Source: Mermis nigrescens
Lineage: Eukaryota > Nematoda > Enoplea > Mermithida > Mermithidae
Assembly: GCA_036768485.1 (NCBI GenBank)
Contig: JAVLUZ010000507.1
Location: forward strand, 2,506,064-2,570,063
Length of the DNA stretch: 64,000 nucleotides
Reading direction: 5' to 3'
Part shown: piece by piece, positions 48,501-53,277 of the stretch
Layout: the number at the start of each line of letters is the position of its first letter
How positions within the stretch are numbered: position 1 is the first letter of the stretch
Notes under the pieces: model-generated
What the model was told of the DNA's origin: nothing
Databases searched by the model: none
The model's input: only the letters and a program-made list of their open reading frames with translations
Translations under genes and position numbers: made by a program

Positions 48501-49666
48501 CTTTTTAGCAACGTGGAATGCGATTCAATCAGGCTAATTATTTTGTTTAAACAGCTGTTTTAAAACTAAAAAATTTTTTATAACACCTTGAAACAGTTTA
48601 AACCATGTATGGACAATGGGTGCAACTTGATACCAGCCAGAGGGTCTGCCAGTTGCACCTGATGATAAGGATAGGAATGTTGCAATGCGCGATAATGCTG
48701 GACTTAGTGGTTGGTAATAAAAGCAGTAGAAACATTTTAAAAATAGTTGAATGAGCTTTATTCACGCTAATGCATATCCACCACCATCACCCAAAATCGA
48801 AACTAGTGTACAAGTTTATACAAGCTTTATGACCAACCGCTTATACCACTACAACTGTCCAAAAACAATTTGGCTGCTGGGGTACCAGCTGAGGCAGTGG
48901 GTATTGCCCAGCTATGGCTTTAACGGCTTTTACGGGTTTCTGGCGATGTTCTATCTTTATAGAGCATAAAAACAATAAAAAAATAGGAAAAATTCTGAAA
49001 AAAGTGAAATAACTTGATCAAAATATAGTCAAAACATGAGCATGCCGTAAGTTTATTAATGCTTAATCAAATTAATAGCTAAAAACGCTTAATAATGCAC
49101 CTTTGCAAATTCCTGAAACTTTCGAAAAATAGCGAATTCTGGGGTGAGCGCAAATTTTTTTGGAAGCCCTAGATCCATAGACGGGCGGCAATTGAATTAT
49201 AGGGGTGCAAGATTTTTCAAAGGTCAAAAAATTGTGCTACGGCGGAAAAAACCCATTTTTAAACGTTTCTCATTGAGCACTATCCATTGGCATCAAAAAA
49301 TGCGGGAAAAACAATAAAAAATCTCAAAATTTAATTCTGGGGGAATAAGGGTGCATACCCCACGCCCAGGTGTGTCTAGATCGTGTATGATATAGTTATG
49401 TATGCTGTTTTATTCTTGAATATTCTCAGGGCCTCAAAACGGGTATGTATTACTTGAGAACGAAGCCCGCCGCCCAGGCCATTCAATTCACGGTAGATAA
49501 GTTATCGTTGAAAAATAAAGTCTTGAGGTCCAAACCTGCGATGGTCAATGGATCGTCTGTGCCCGCCGTGCTGGAAAAAAATCATTGCGATTCGCCGACT
49601 GACGATGCGATCGCTTGCGCTCTGAATATCAATGGAGCCGAGTCATGTTTGATGTGTAGCTCGTGA
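17565..49666 (+). CDS. RRM1: Ribonucleoside-diphosphate reductase large subunit (whole gene, 15 coding exons)
   Basis: This gene encodes the catalytic R1/alpha subunit of class I ribonucleotide reductase. With the R2 radical subunit it reduces NDPs to dNDPs in the cytosol for DNA synthesis. The 15 exons listed separately splice in frame into 816 residues; the human protein is 792. Visible in order are an N-terminal ATP cone (about 8-100, including VELDNLAAE with the Asp equivalent to human D57), the alpha/beta barrel with PQLSSCFLL (C224), SNLCTEI (N433, C435, E437) and AVCNLAS (C450), the loop DQGGNKRPG, the radical-transfer tyrosines GMYYLR (Y745, Y746), and the C-terminal redox pair CLMC (C811, C814). 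All residues known to be essential in the family are present, so the gene looks functional. Coding DNA is clearly more GC-rich than the introns. The start codon is the least certain point. Confidence 0.97.
18559..18595. repeat. (TG)n microsatellite
   Basis: An uninterrupted run of about 18 TG units in RRM1 intron 1. Confidence 0.95.
18674..19119 (+). repeat. Family D MITE, near-perfect 8-bp duplication
   Basis: Starts CACGGTTTTTTTGTATT, ends ACAAAAAAGACTG. Flanks AGTTGAAC and ATTTGAAC match at 7 of 8. It ends 34 bp before RRM1 exon 2, so the exon's acceptor region partly adjoins transposon sequence. Confidence 0.85.
19154..19242 (+). CDS. RRM1: RRM1 exon 2 (ATP cone)
   Basis: The exon follows the acceptor TTTCCAG and ends in phase 0 at GTTAGT. 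It encodes [19 protein letters not shown] and continues [10 protein letters not shown], colinear with the human ATP-cone segment. The codon split across intron 1 is AAT (Asn), where relatives have Asp in KRDGR; the next basic residue is His rather than Arg. Confidence 0.95.
20048..20475 (+). repeat. 122-bp tandem repeat with a hairpin in each unit
   Basis: Three full units plus a partial one; CATCAATAAC recurs at 20082, 20205, 20327 and 20449 (spacing 123, 122, 122). Each unit contains GGCGCGAAGCGCCGGAAAAT (20115, 20238; one change at 20360). Located in RRM1 intron 2. Confidence 0.92.
20661..22161. repeat. 1.5-kb minisatellite of about 20-21 bp units with inverted ends
   Basis: Units vary around AAATCGGTTGCTGGGGTCTA. 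Most run in one direction (about 20690-22040), but the first unit and the last 120 bp (22041-22161) are inverted (CAACCGATTTTTGGAGCC). Because 21 bp is seven codons, one frame reads as GSKNRLL heptads (20845-21132); this is not judged to be a gene. Located in RRM1 intron 2. Confidence 0.93.
22162..22534. other. End of RRM1 intron 2
   Basis: Contains CCGGCTGGTACC-type short repeats (22209-22265) and GTGTAAAGTGAG near 22492. Nothing else recognised. Confidence 0.4.
22535..22813 (+). CDS. RRM1: RRM1 exon 3 (end of the ATP cone and start of the barrel domain)
   Basis: The exon starts after CCGTTAG with Ile-Val-Ile and ends in phase 0 at GTGAGT. It carries [20 protein letters not shown], then [18 protein letters not shown] and [14 protein letters not shown]. 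The Asp in VELDN matches human D57, the residue needed for dATP feedback. The acceptor was chosen because it gives the same length as human between NP and KVV. Confidence 0.97.
23376..23566 (+). repeat. Family C MITE
   Basis: From CATACATGTAACGG to CACATGTATG in RRM1 intron 3. The flanks show no clear duplication. A family B element follows almost directly. Confidence 0.75.
23572..24380 (+). repeat. Family B element split by a family G insertion
   Basis: The left part (to about 23802) has TGCACAGCATGGGAATTCTGG and TTTCTGACGATGC. The right part (from about 24188) resumes with GCGCGAAGCCCTGAAAAT and ends near CAGATCATGTG. Together they make one family B copy. Confidence 0.7.
23803..24187 (+). 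repeat. Family G MITE inserted into a family B copy
   Basis: Starts CAGGCCCTTAGCCAGG, ends AAATACGGCCCTG (inverted). Flanks ACATAAAT and AGTCAAAT match at 5 of 8. It contains the partial hairpin GGCGCGAAGCTCT at about 24045. Confidence 0.7.
24484..24908 (+). repeat. Family D MITE
   Basis: Starts CACGTCTTTTTTGTATG, ends ACAAAAAACACTC. Two exact dispersed hairpins occur at 24610-24622 and 24686-24698, the same layout as the other D copies. Confidence 0.82.
24909..25528 (+). repeat. Family C copy split by a palindromic element
   Basis: The left piece (to 24950, GGTCCCGGCCATTTTTAG) and the right piece (25359 to about 25528, ending TGTTACAAGTATG) form one C copy. It lies just upstream of RRM1 exon 4. 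Confidence 0.7.
24951..25358. mobile_element. 408-bp palindromic TA-flanked MITE
   Basis: The whole element is a near-perfect palindrome. It starts TACAGTGGTCGCCATG and ends CATGGCGACCACTGTA, with arms of about 195 bp meeting near 25150. TA at both ends and CAGTGG ends suggest the Tc1/mariner group; no coding capacity. The left arm reads TTAATCTGGCGATGCGGAC and the right arm carries its inverse. Confidence 0.9.
25597..25696 (+). CDS. RRM1: RRM1 exon 4
   Basis: The exon follows the acceptor CATTTAAG and ends after one base of a Val codon at GTATAA. It encodes [20 protein letters not shown] and then [13 protein letters not shown], one of the best conserved stretches of the family. Confidence 0.97.
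25697..26330. other. Start of RRM1 intron 4
   Basis: AT-rich sequence with no recognisable gene or repeat boundary. Confidence 0.4.
26331..26520 (+). repeat. Family C MITE (flanks match 6 of 8)
   Basis: From CATACATGTAACGG to TTGCATGTATG in RRM1 intron 4. Flanks CACCCCAC and CATCCCAA match at 6 of 8. Confidence 0.8.
26814..26900 (+). repeat. Left end of a family F element cut by a family D insertion
   Basis: CAGTGGTGGATTTA and GGGGGCGGTACCCC are family F left-end sequence. The matching right end was not found beyond the D element. Confidence 0.55.
26901..27350 (+). repeat. Family D MITE
   Basis: Starts CACGGTTTTTTTTTGTATT-like sequence and ends TACAAAACACTG. Hairpins at 27033-27045 (exact) and 27124-27136 (one loop change). 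Located in RRM1 intron 4. Confidence 0.85.
27697..27863 (-). repeat. Family E MITE, 8-bp duplication TGYGCATG
   Basis: Ends CAGGCGCGTA and GCTACGTGCCTG. Flanks TGCGCATG and TGTGCATG match at 7 of 8. Interior GGGCTTAGTCC and CCCCCTAAATTCTG blocks match the other E copies reversed. Confidence 0.85.
28226..28302 (+). CDS. RRM1: RRM1 exon 5 (77 nt)
   Basis: This small exon contains no ORF of its own large enough to stand out. It follows TTTTTAACAG and ends at GTAAAG. Its translation, [20 protein letters not shown] then IDSVLE, exactly fills the gap between exons 4 and 6 and keeps phase 1 in, phase 0 out. Confidence 0.95.
28349..28768 (-). repeat. Family B element
   Basis: About 420 bp, from CATACATGATCTTGGGG to GCTGTGCATGTG, starting 46 bp after RRM1 exon 5. 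It holds the hairpin variant GTCGCTTCGCGCC near 28546. Confidence 0.78.
29073..29085. repeat. Isolated hairpin with altered loop, GGCGCTAAGCGCC
   Basis: Both 5-bp stem arms are intact and only the loop differs from the common form. A second variant, GGTGCGAAGCGCC, is at 29513-29525. Both lie in degraded repeat sequence of RRM1 intron 5. Confidence 0.7.
29692..29865 (+). repeat. Family E MITE, perfect 8-bp duplication GAGGCAGG
   Basis: Ends CAGGCACGTAGC and GATACGTACCTG. GAGGCAGG stands at 29684-29691 and 29866-29873. Size 174 bp. One of the cleanest MITE boundaries in the window. Confidence 0.92.
30012..30412 (+). repeat. Family B element
   Basis: From CAGACATGCGCAGCATGG to about GATGCATGTGTG, with the TTCTGATCG and AGAGCATGAAAA blocks of the family. 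Its hairpin position is too worn to read. Located in RRM1 intron 5. Confidence 0.75.
30755..30878 (+). CDS. RRM1: RRM1 exon 6 (contains the first active-site cysteine)
   Basis: The exon follows ACAATCAAG and ends at GTAAAA in phase 1. It encodes [20 protein letters not shown], then [18 protein letters not shown]. The Cys in SSCFLL (C224 here, C218 in human) forms the disulphide with the partner in exon 11 during each turnover. DDSIDG lies at the allosteric specificity site. Confidence 0.97.
31049..31264 (+). repeat. Family C MITE, perfect 8-bp duplication GTGTAAGG
   Basis: From CATACGTGTACCGG to TTATTTGTATG, flanked by GTGTAAGG at 31041-31048 and 31265-31272. Located in RRM1 intron 6. Confidence 0.9.
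31273..31660 (+). repeat. Degenerate tandem phrase GTGTAAAGTATGTAATACGAGG
   Basis: Short units combining GTGTAAAG, TATGTAATACGAG and GTTTGTA recur irregularly through this part of RRM1 intron 6. The same vocabulary stands just left of the family C insertion (30930-31048), so the MITE probably landed in this array. Confidence 0.6.
31700..31803 (+). CDS. RRM1: RRM1 exon 7
   Basis: The exon follows CGTTCCAG and ends at GTAAGC in phase 0. It encodes [20 protein letters not shown] followed by [14 protein letters not shown], matching the family segment before the specificity loop. The longest open frame over this spot is a different, non-coding frame. Confidence 0.95.
32186..32269 (+). CDS. RRM1: RRM1 exon 8 (28 codons)
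   Basis: The exon follows TCTTTAAG and ends at GTAAGT, phase 0 on both sides. It encodes [20 protein letters not shown] then [14 protein letters not shown] begins loop 2, which relays effector binding to substrate choice. Confidence 0.96.
32270..33057. other. RRM1 intron 8
   Basis: Unique-looking sequence enriched in GTGTAAAG and GTGTAAAC words (for example 32769-32784, 32862, 32938). No gene or repeat boundary recognised. Confidence 0.45.
33058..33299 (+). CDS. RRM1: RRM1 exon 9
   Basis: The exon follows CGTCAACAG and carries [40 protein letters not shown] and [10 protein letters not shown]. Three GT dinucleotides lie in a row at the 3' end. The first (ACTGG|GTGTGT) is chosen because it alone keeps phase with exon 10 and gives LYTGYES against human LYASYEK. 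Confidence 0.94.
33921..34177 (+). repeat. Family A MITE (worn ends)
   Basis: The interior blocks TTTCTCATCAAGCACTATCC and TTGGCATCAAACAATTGCG are well kept, while both ends are degraded. A worn family C-like stretch lies just upstream (about 33745-33920). RRM1 intron 9. Confidence 0.75.
34178..35275. other. Rest of RRM1 intron 9
   Basis: AT-rich sequence. Two related stretches share AGAATGGCTTCCTGAGCTTTT/AGAATGACTTCCTGTAGCTTTT-type sequence near 34985 and 35135. No gene seen. Confidence 0.4.
35276..35477 (+). CDS. RRM1: RRM1 exon 10 (catalytic Asn-Cys-Glu)
   Basis: The exon follows TGTTTTAAG and ends at a weak donor, GAA|GTATTG. It encodes [19 protein letters not shown], then [16 protein letters not shown]433, C435 and E437 correspond to human N427, C429 (thiyl radical) and E431. 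Reading on into the intron would add unrelated hydrophobic sequence. Confidence 0.96.
35546..35994. mobile_element. Worn second copy of the palindromic TA-flanked MITE
   Basis: Starts TACAGTACTCGCCA and ends GACGACACTGTA. It shares GGAGCGCCGCG, TTAGCTAAAT and GCGCGCACGTGAATG with the copy at 24951-25358, but its arms have diverged. Located in RRM1 intron 10. Confidence 0.75.
36775..36927 (+). CDS. RRM1: RRM1 exon 11 (second active-site cysteine)
   Basis: The exon follows TCGAACAG and ends at GTAATG, phase 0 both sides. It encodes [15 protein letters not shown] and [19 protein letters not shown]450 corresponds to human C444, the disulphide partner of the Cys in exon 6. Confidence 0.97.
37707..37905 (-). 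repeat. Family C element (reverse orientation)
   Basis: Starts CATGCATGTAACAGGG and contains CCCAAGTCGGTC and TTTTTTGGC blocks of family C reversed. A run of 13 C lies at about 37871-37883. Right end worn. RRM1 intron 11. Confidence 0.6.
38216..38381 (+). repeat. Family E MITE (flanks match 6 of 8)
   Basis: Ends CAGGCACGTAGCTG and GATAAGTGCTTG. Flanks CCGGGCGT and CCAGGCGG match at 6 of 8. RRM1 intron 11. Confidence 0.78.
38905..39312 (+). repeat. Family B element, duplication ATCCTCAC
   Basis: About 408 bp with ATCCTCAC at 38897-38904 and 39313-39320 (if the terminal C belongs to the element the duplication is 7 bp). It contains ACATGCACAGCATGGG, TTTCTGACGATACTC and an exact GGCGCGAAGCGCC at 39106-39118. 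The best-bounded B copy. Confidence 0.85.
39627..39798 (+). repeat. Family F MITE, 8-bp duplication GTCYAAAA
   Basis: Ends CAGTGACGGATCTCAGG and AAATCCGCTCCTG. Flanks GTCTAAAA and GTCCAAAA match at 7 of 8. Size 172 bp. RRM1 intron 11. Confidence 0.88.
40127..40392 (-). repeat. Family A MITE
   Basis: From CCACACCTGGGCGTGGGG to GCCCACGTTATA, with the family's conserved interior in reverse. RRM1 intron 11. Confidence 0.78.
40845..41107 (+). repeat. Family A MITE
   Basis: From CACATACGTAGGC to GCCCAGGTGT, with the interior TTTCTCATCAAAGCACTATCC. A worn family B copy in reverse orientation follows (about 41115-41500). Confidence 0.75.
41115..41500 (-). repeat. Family B element (worn)
   Basis: Contains AGAGCATCGTCAGAAAC, CACTTCGCGTCATTATA (a decayed hairpin) and GCTGTGTATGT, all in the order of the reversed family B. 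Outer end unclear. RRM1 intron 11. Confidence 0.65.
41931..42103 (+). repeat. Family F MITE, perfect 8-bp duplication GTTGTACG
   Basis: Ends CAGTGGCGGATCCAGG and AAATCCGCCCCTG. GTTGTACG at 41923-41930 and 42104-42111. Size 173 bp; the cleanest family F copy. Confidence 0.93.
42127..42560. repeat. AT-rich simple repeat (AAATTATC)n
   Basis: Irregular tandem copies of CAAATTATCAAATTATT and related words over about 430 bp in RRM1 intron 11. No coding content. Confidence 0.85.
42788..43044 (-). repeat. Family A MITE abutting RRM1 exon 12
   Basis: From CCATAACAGGGCG to GCCCCCACCTATG, ending about 70 bp before exon 12. The family interior is in reverse. TATGGA occurs on both sides but is not exactly adjacent on the right. 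Confidence 0.75.
43115..43416 (+). CDS. RRM1: RRM1 exon 12
   Basis: The exon follows GGCCATCAG after the longest intron (about 6.2 kb). It encodes [40 protein letters not shown] and [18 protein letters not shown]. The exon must end at the unusual donor GCCAA|GTGGGG to give AKFGVRNS with exon 13; failure to splice meets a stop codon within a few codons. Confidence 0.94.
43430..43812. repeat. AT-rich minisatellite at the start of RRM1 intron 12
   Basis: Repeated phrases TTATTAATTATTTTTTATTT and ATTACATATTTATTAATT over about 380 bp, starting only 14 bp after the exon 12 donor. Confidence 0.85.
44069..44296 (+). repeat. Family C MITE with perfect inverted ends
   Basis: Starts TGTACATGTAATGG, ends GTTACATGTACA; 11 bp of exact inversion. 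A more worn C-like copy adjoins on the left (about 43890-44068). RRM1 intron 12. Confidence 0.8.
44762..44987 (-). repeat. Family C element (reverse)
   Basis: Contains GATGGCCGGGACTCCACCCG and ends at CCGTTACGTGTATG, the family's left end reversed. Left boundary approximate. RRM1 intron 12. Confidence 0.65.
45056..45470 (-). repeat. Older family A copy split by a younger family A copy
   Basis: CCACACCTAGGCGTGGGGTT leads to TGTGCA (45088-45093), then a complete A element. The older copy resumes at a second TGTGCA (45331-45336) with CCAAAATACCCCCC sequence. Right end unclear. Confidence 0.65.
45094..45330 (+). repeat. Family A MITE inserted into family A, perfect 6-bp duplication TGTGCA
   Basis: From CCATACGTGGGCAGCA to GCCCAGGTGTGG, with TGTGCA on each side inside the older, reversed copy. 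This nested pair gives independent proof of the ends and of the 6-bp duplication. Confidence 0.9.
45505..45530. repeat. (GT)n microsatellite
   Basis: About 13 GT units, roughly 150 bp upstream of RRM1 exon 13. Confidence 0.93.
45678..45813 (+). CDS. RRM1: RRM1 exon 13
   Basis: The exon follows TTTTTCTTAG and ends at CAG|GTACAT, phase 0. It encodes [40 protein letters not shown] and SGEFQ, the finger-loop region around the active site. It lies about 30 bp upstream of a family A element. Confidence 0.97.
45844..46089 (+). repeat. Family A MITE just after RRM1 exon 13
   Basis: From CCATACGTGGGCAGTAC to GCCCAGGTGTGG, beginning 30 bp after the exon 13 donor. A truncated family E piece in reverse follows (about 46100-46222, ending AAGCATGCCTG). 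Confidence 0.82.
46615..47768 (+). repeat. Probable long family F element carrying a family A insertion
   Basis: Starts CAGTAGCGGATCTAAGATTT and ends AAATCTGCCCCTG, with a decayed hairpin GGCGCGAAGCGTA at about 47630. Flanks do not match, so the two ends may belong to different copies. RRM1 intron 13. Confidence 0.45.
47191..47418 (+). repeat. Family A MITE, 6-bp duplication YTATCA
   Basis: From CCATACGTGGGCAGC to GCCCAGGTGCGG. Flanks CTATCA and TTATCA match at 5 of 6. It sits inside the probable long family F element. Confidence 0.82.
47890..48174 (+). CDS. RRM1: RRM1 exon 14
   Basis: The exon follows TTACTGTAG and ends at AAA|GTGCGT, phase 0 both sides. Its 95 codons include [49 protein letters not shown] and [10 protein letters not shown], all family hallmarks. 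Confidence 0.97.
48175..49174. other. First part of RRM1 intron 14
   Basis: AT-rich sequence with no gene, followed by a truncated family B piece (about 48930-49160: TTTCTGGCGATGTTC, AGAGCATAAA). Confidence 0.5.
49175..49375 (+). repeat. Family A MITE, perfect 6-bp duplication CTAGAT
   Basis: From CCATAGACGGGCGGC to GCCCAGGTGTG. CTAGAT at 49169-49174 and 49376-49381. A shorter copy that has lost part of the interior; it ends 54 bp before RRM1 exon 15. Confidence 0.87.
49430..49666 (+). CDS. RRM1: RRM1 exon 15 (radical-transfer tyrosines, C-terminal CXXC, stop)
   Basis: The exon follows TATTCTCAG. It starts [20 protein letters not shown], holding the two tyrosines of the radical-transfer path. 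The tail then varies as usual in the family and ends CLMCSS at TGA (49664-49666). The terminal CXXC pair re-reduces the active-site disulphide and receives electrons from thioredoxin or glutaredoxin. Confidence 0.97.
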   Translation, partial: GLKTGMYYLRTKPAAQAIQFTVDKLSLKNKVLRSKPAMVNGSSVPAVLEKNHCDSPTDDAIACALNINGAESCLMCSS

Positions 49667-49846
49667 ATCGTATTTTACATCTTTTTTACATTTGTTTACA
49701 TTCACTTCCTCTTTCCACGCCCTCCATCTTTCGCTTGACCCGTAATTTTACCGATTTAAACAATTCGTCTCGTATTTTTTGTTTACACTCGATTCGAGGT
49801 TAACGGTTAGGATCGTATTGTAAAGTTGTGCAGATTTTTTTCAATG

Positions 49847-49852
49847 AATAAA
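49847..49852 (+). terminator. Poly(A) signal of RRM1
   Basis: AATAAA lies 181 bp after the RRM1 stop codon, following a T-rich stretch. It is the first canonical signal downstream and fits a short 3' UTR ending near 49.87 kb. Inferred from position only. Confidence 0.7.
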
Positions 49853-50095
49853 GCAACATAAATAACACTTACTCGTGAACTTATTGTCTGTTTCATTTAT
49901 TTTAGAGCTTTTCCAGTAATTTTCTTTGAAGGCTGCAGTATGCCTGCCTAACTAGGTGGATTTACTGTAACTCGATAGAAAAGTTGAGTGGGGGCGAGCG
50001 GCCGCCATTCTTTCATTTTTAATAAACTAAACCGTCCATATTGGCTAGTTCAAGCTCCTAAACAGTGCTCTGACTTACCAGAGTAGTGCGCTTTT

Positions 50096-50162
50096 TGCAG
50101 CGGGAATCGAAGCCGCGTTGCCTCGACGACCATCAGACGTTCTACCACTACACCACGAGGAA
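50096..50162 (-). pseudogene. tRNA-like relic
   Basis: The reverse complement begins CTCGTGGTGTAGTGGTAGAA and contains GCTTCGATTCCCGC, close to the A and B boxes of RNA polymerase III tRNA promoters. The 3' side (GCTGCAAAAAG) does not pair with the 5' acceptor strand, the T stem has a C-C mismatch and no convincing anticodon stem forms. It is read as a tRNA pseudogene or the head of a tRNA-derived SINE. Confidence 0.6.
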
Positions 50163-50254
50163 GTTTTCAGCGATGTTTAAAATGCTATAATCCGTTTCAT
50201 TTGATTCTGAAAAATTTTTGAAAAATTTAAAGGGCCTATAAAAGTGATGTAAAC

Positions 50255-50411
50255 TAACAGTATAGTCTTGATATTCTACAGTCTATCGGTTATGGTGAGA
50301 CGCCCGCTATTGCCCAAACGCATATTAGTATTACATCAAAAGTTTAAACCACTTATGTGGTCCGATTCATGCGGATTGAATTCAACAGAAAACCTCAGTT
50401 AAGTGAGAGAC
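50255..50411 (+). repeat. Dispersed repeat, copy 1
   Basis: Shares GATATTCTACAGT, GCCCGCT, GTAGTCCGATTCATGCG-like sequence and the motif AACAGAAAACCTCA with 50640-50815. It includes the last 17 bp of a tRNA-relic neighbourhood that may form one SINE-like unit. Confidence 0.55.
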
Positions 50412-50639
50412 TATAGTCTATTGTATTTAATGGTCGATTTATGACGGCGCGAATTCCATCTGCATGTTGAAACCCCCCCCCGATGTAGCTACAGTGATCT
50501 ATAAATGACCTACAGTAAATACTTACTGTAGCTTTGGAAAAGATTTGCTGAAAAAGCTCTTGGAAAATGAAAGAGGCTATATGTATAGTACTTTTCATTT
50601 AACTCTGAGGTTTTTGAAAAAAATCTAAGCCTGCAAAAG

Positions 50640-50815
50640 TGTTTTGAACTAACGCATCAGTTATGATATTCTACAGTATATCGAGATAAGGTGTATCGCC
50701 CGCTGCTGTAAAGCCGCATCAGCTGTATCATGATTTTAAATACTTTTGTAGCCTGATTCGTACGAATTAAATTCAATAGAAGACCGCAAAGTCAAATGAA
50801 AGAGACAATGTGTGC
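50640..50815 (+). repeat. Dispersed repeat, copy 2
   Basis: A direct, diverged copy of 50255-50411 (GATATTCTACAGTATATCG, CGCCCGCTGCTG, CCTGATTCGTACG). Related pieces in both orientations lie at about 51453-51640 (CTACAAAAGCGGTTTAAAC; TTTTGTAGTCACTTTAAA). Confidence 0.55.
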
Positions 50816-51929
50816 GGGTGGTTCAGCCAGTTTTAAAACGCTGAAATGGCGTAAAACTGCTGAATTACTTGCAATTTTTGTTACTTTTGAAAACGACGGA
50901 TCCTATAGTGCGGAAATGTGTTGTAATTCACATGACTTTCAACGTTTAAGGTGAAATGTGAAAAATGCAATACTCTATAGTCTTGAAAAATGAGCTTGCT
51001 AAGCGAGAGTTGTAAACTAAGAGGAGCTTTAAGTTTAAACCTACCATTAAAATATAAAGATAATAATAAAAGATTTAAAGCTTTAAGAAAAAAGAAAAAT
51101 GTGTTAAATTAAAACAAAATTAGAGGATATGATGAAACATTGTTGGAGAATGGGACGATCACGTGCTATGTACGAATTAAATTAAATATTTCCCAAATCA
51201 AACTTACCCTAAAAATCCTTGATTAAAAGATCAAATGAGCTGGATGCTCGACTTATAACCTTGAAGCAATCTGATGTAATTGGATGATTACTATTTGAGA
51301 TATGTTTGTGAATAGCAGATAAACTATCACCCTGAACTGGCTTTCCTGTAGCAAATGAGATGCCAGTATGCTATCTACGATTCTACTCCCAAAATGTCGG
51401 CGAGTTTCACCGATTTTCTTTGAAAGTTTGCGGTTTTTTTTGAAAGTTTCCACAAAAACTTAGGCTACAAAAGCGGTTTAAACTTTTGATGCAGTAATGC
51501 GGCTCAATACTGGCATGCGTCCCCAAGTGACTTGACATTGTACTTTAGAAAATCACATTAATTGTATTAGTTTAAAACACTTTTGTAGTCACTTTAAATT
51601 TTTTATAAACCTCAAAGTTCAATGAAACAGACTATAATTCCATGATTGATGATTGTTTGAGCTTACTGGGCTGCAGCCAAATCTGGGATCTAACTGAGGC
51701 AAACTAGCGCCGATAATGCAATTCGTTAGAGTCTTCCGATTTTGACTGCCTGACCCCACCCCCACCCGCCCATGTGTGGTTATGAGGCCCATGAAACTAC
51801 AAAAAATTCGAATACACATGGTCTCAGTATTTTATTAAATCAAATTTACAGCGCCGAAATTGGTCGGACAATGCGGACGGACGTTCGTTGAGTCGGTAAT
51901 TTTTTCATTTCAAAAATAGCTTTGTAGTC

Positions 51930-52066
51930 ATATGTACATGGGCAGCACCAAAATTCTGGGGGGTCAGGATGGGTCTGATCGCGAAAAACGTTACTAAAAA
52001 TAGAATTCTGGGGTCCACAGTAATCAGCGGGGATTCTTTTATTTCTGGTGGTACCAACACCCAGAT
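51930..52066 (+). repeat. Short variant of family A MITE
   Basis: TACATGGGCAGCACCAAAAT to CACCCAGATGTG, close to the copy at 880-1015; the two share GTTACTAAAAATAGAATT. The sequence to about 52590 holds no recognisable gene. Confidence 0.65.
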
Positions 52067-52592
52067 GTGTTTGGCCGTATATACACGGTCGGAGAGACGG
52101 GAATTTCGAGTATCTTAAAATAACCTGTTGTCATCAGACGAGAATCTTCATCTCGAATCAGGTGGTACGAAACCAAACCATAGAATTGAGTCATTTAAAA
52201 TTGAATTTTCAATTATTAAAGACAAACGAAACGGAAAATTGTCAAACTGACAAACAAAAGATATTTTAGCAATTATTCAATTTATCTATTTTCACATCTG
52301 AAAATAAGACTAAAAAATAAAAAAGCATGTAAGTGAAAATAAAATTAATTTTGCAGTATTTTTTATTTATTTTTTGCGTTTTTCAATTTTCACAACGAAA
52401 AGTAGCAGAAGTTTATTCGGCGCTAAGGGTCAAAAAATAATGATGTTTATTGAGGCATGCATGTAGGGGTTTCGGTTAAGTGAGTCTTTTGAGACAATCA
52501 TGACAAAATCGGAGATTTATTGATTTACAAGCGAAAAGAAGTCAATAAATGCAAATCAAAAACAGTTTCAGCTAAAGTGCTTGACGCTGATC

Positions 52593-53277
52593 CAGTGGCG
52601 GATCCGGAATTTTCTGGCAGGGGAGCGGGCCCCAGAAATTACCTGATAGTGCCAAAAAGTCCGTCCATTATTGCTTGAAGTATCGATTTTTGACATCTTT
52701 TGATACAATAATTTTTGATCTGGGAATAAGTCAGAAATTGTCGAAAGTTTCCTACGAAAAAAAAAATCGGCGAAAAGCACCTAAAATCAAAATAGAGAAA
52801 TCATTGACGTGAAAAATCCCTTCTGTACATTAACTAACTCTTATGGCGTAAAAATAAAGGTTTTCAGAGCGCCTAGAAAGTCAGCGGCGCCCGGAAAAAT
52901 TTGAAAAATCGTGATAAAAATGGGCTAAAATCATCGAGAAATACACGTCATTCTCTATTGCGCACAAATATTTCTCGGCGACAGATGGGGCGGCCCCATA
53001 CGTGGGCAGCAAAAAATTCTGGCGGAGAGGGGTTGCAAGATTTTTCAAAGGTCAAAAAAATGGCCTTAAAAATGGTGGTTTGGCGAAAAAACACAATATT
53101 CCGACGTTTCTTATCGAGCACTATCCATTGGCTTCAAAATTTGCGAAAAAAACGAAAAAAATTTTCAAAAATTGAATTCTAGGAGGGGGTATTTTGGTTT
53201 CTCGGGGGGGGGGTGGTGCATACCCCCTCCAAACCTCCTCCCAAGCTCAGGTCTGGGCGGCCTCCTCCGTAAATCCG
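52593..53277 (+). repeat. Family F element carrying a family A insertion
   Basis: Left end CAGTGGCGGATCCGG, right end about GTAAATCCGCGC. The A element lies just inside the right end. Between are decayed hairpin pieces such as CGGCGAAAAGCACC near 52769. Confidence 0.65.
52996..53256 (+). repeat. Family A MITE, perfect 6-bp duplication GCGGCC
   Basis: From CCATACGTGGGCAGC to GCTCAGGTCTGG. GCGGCC at 52990-52995 and 53257-53262 within the family F host. Confidence 0.88.

Noticed and set aside
50096..50162. Functional tRNA gene
   Set aside because: The acceptor stem does not pair and no clear anticodon arm forms.
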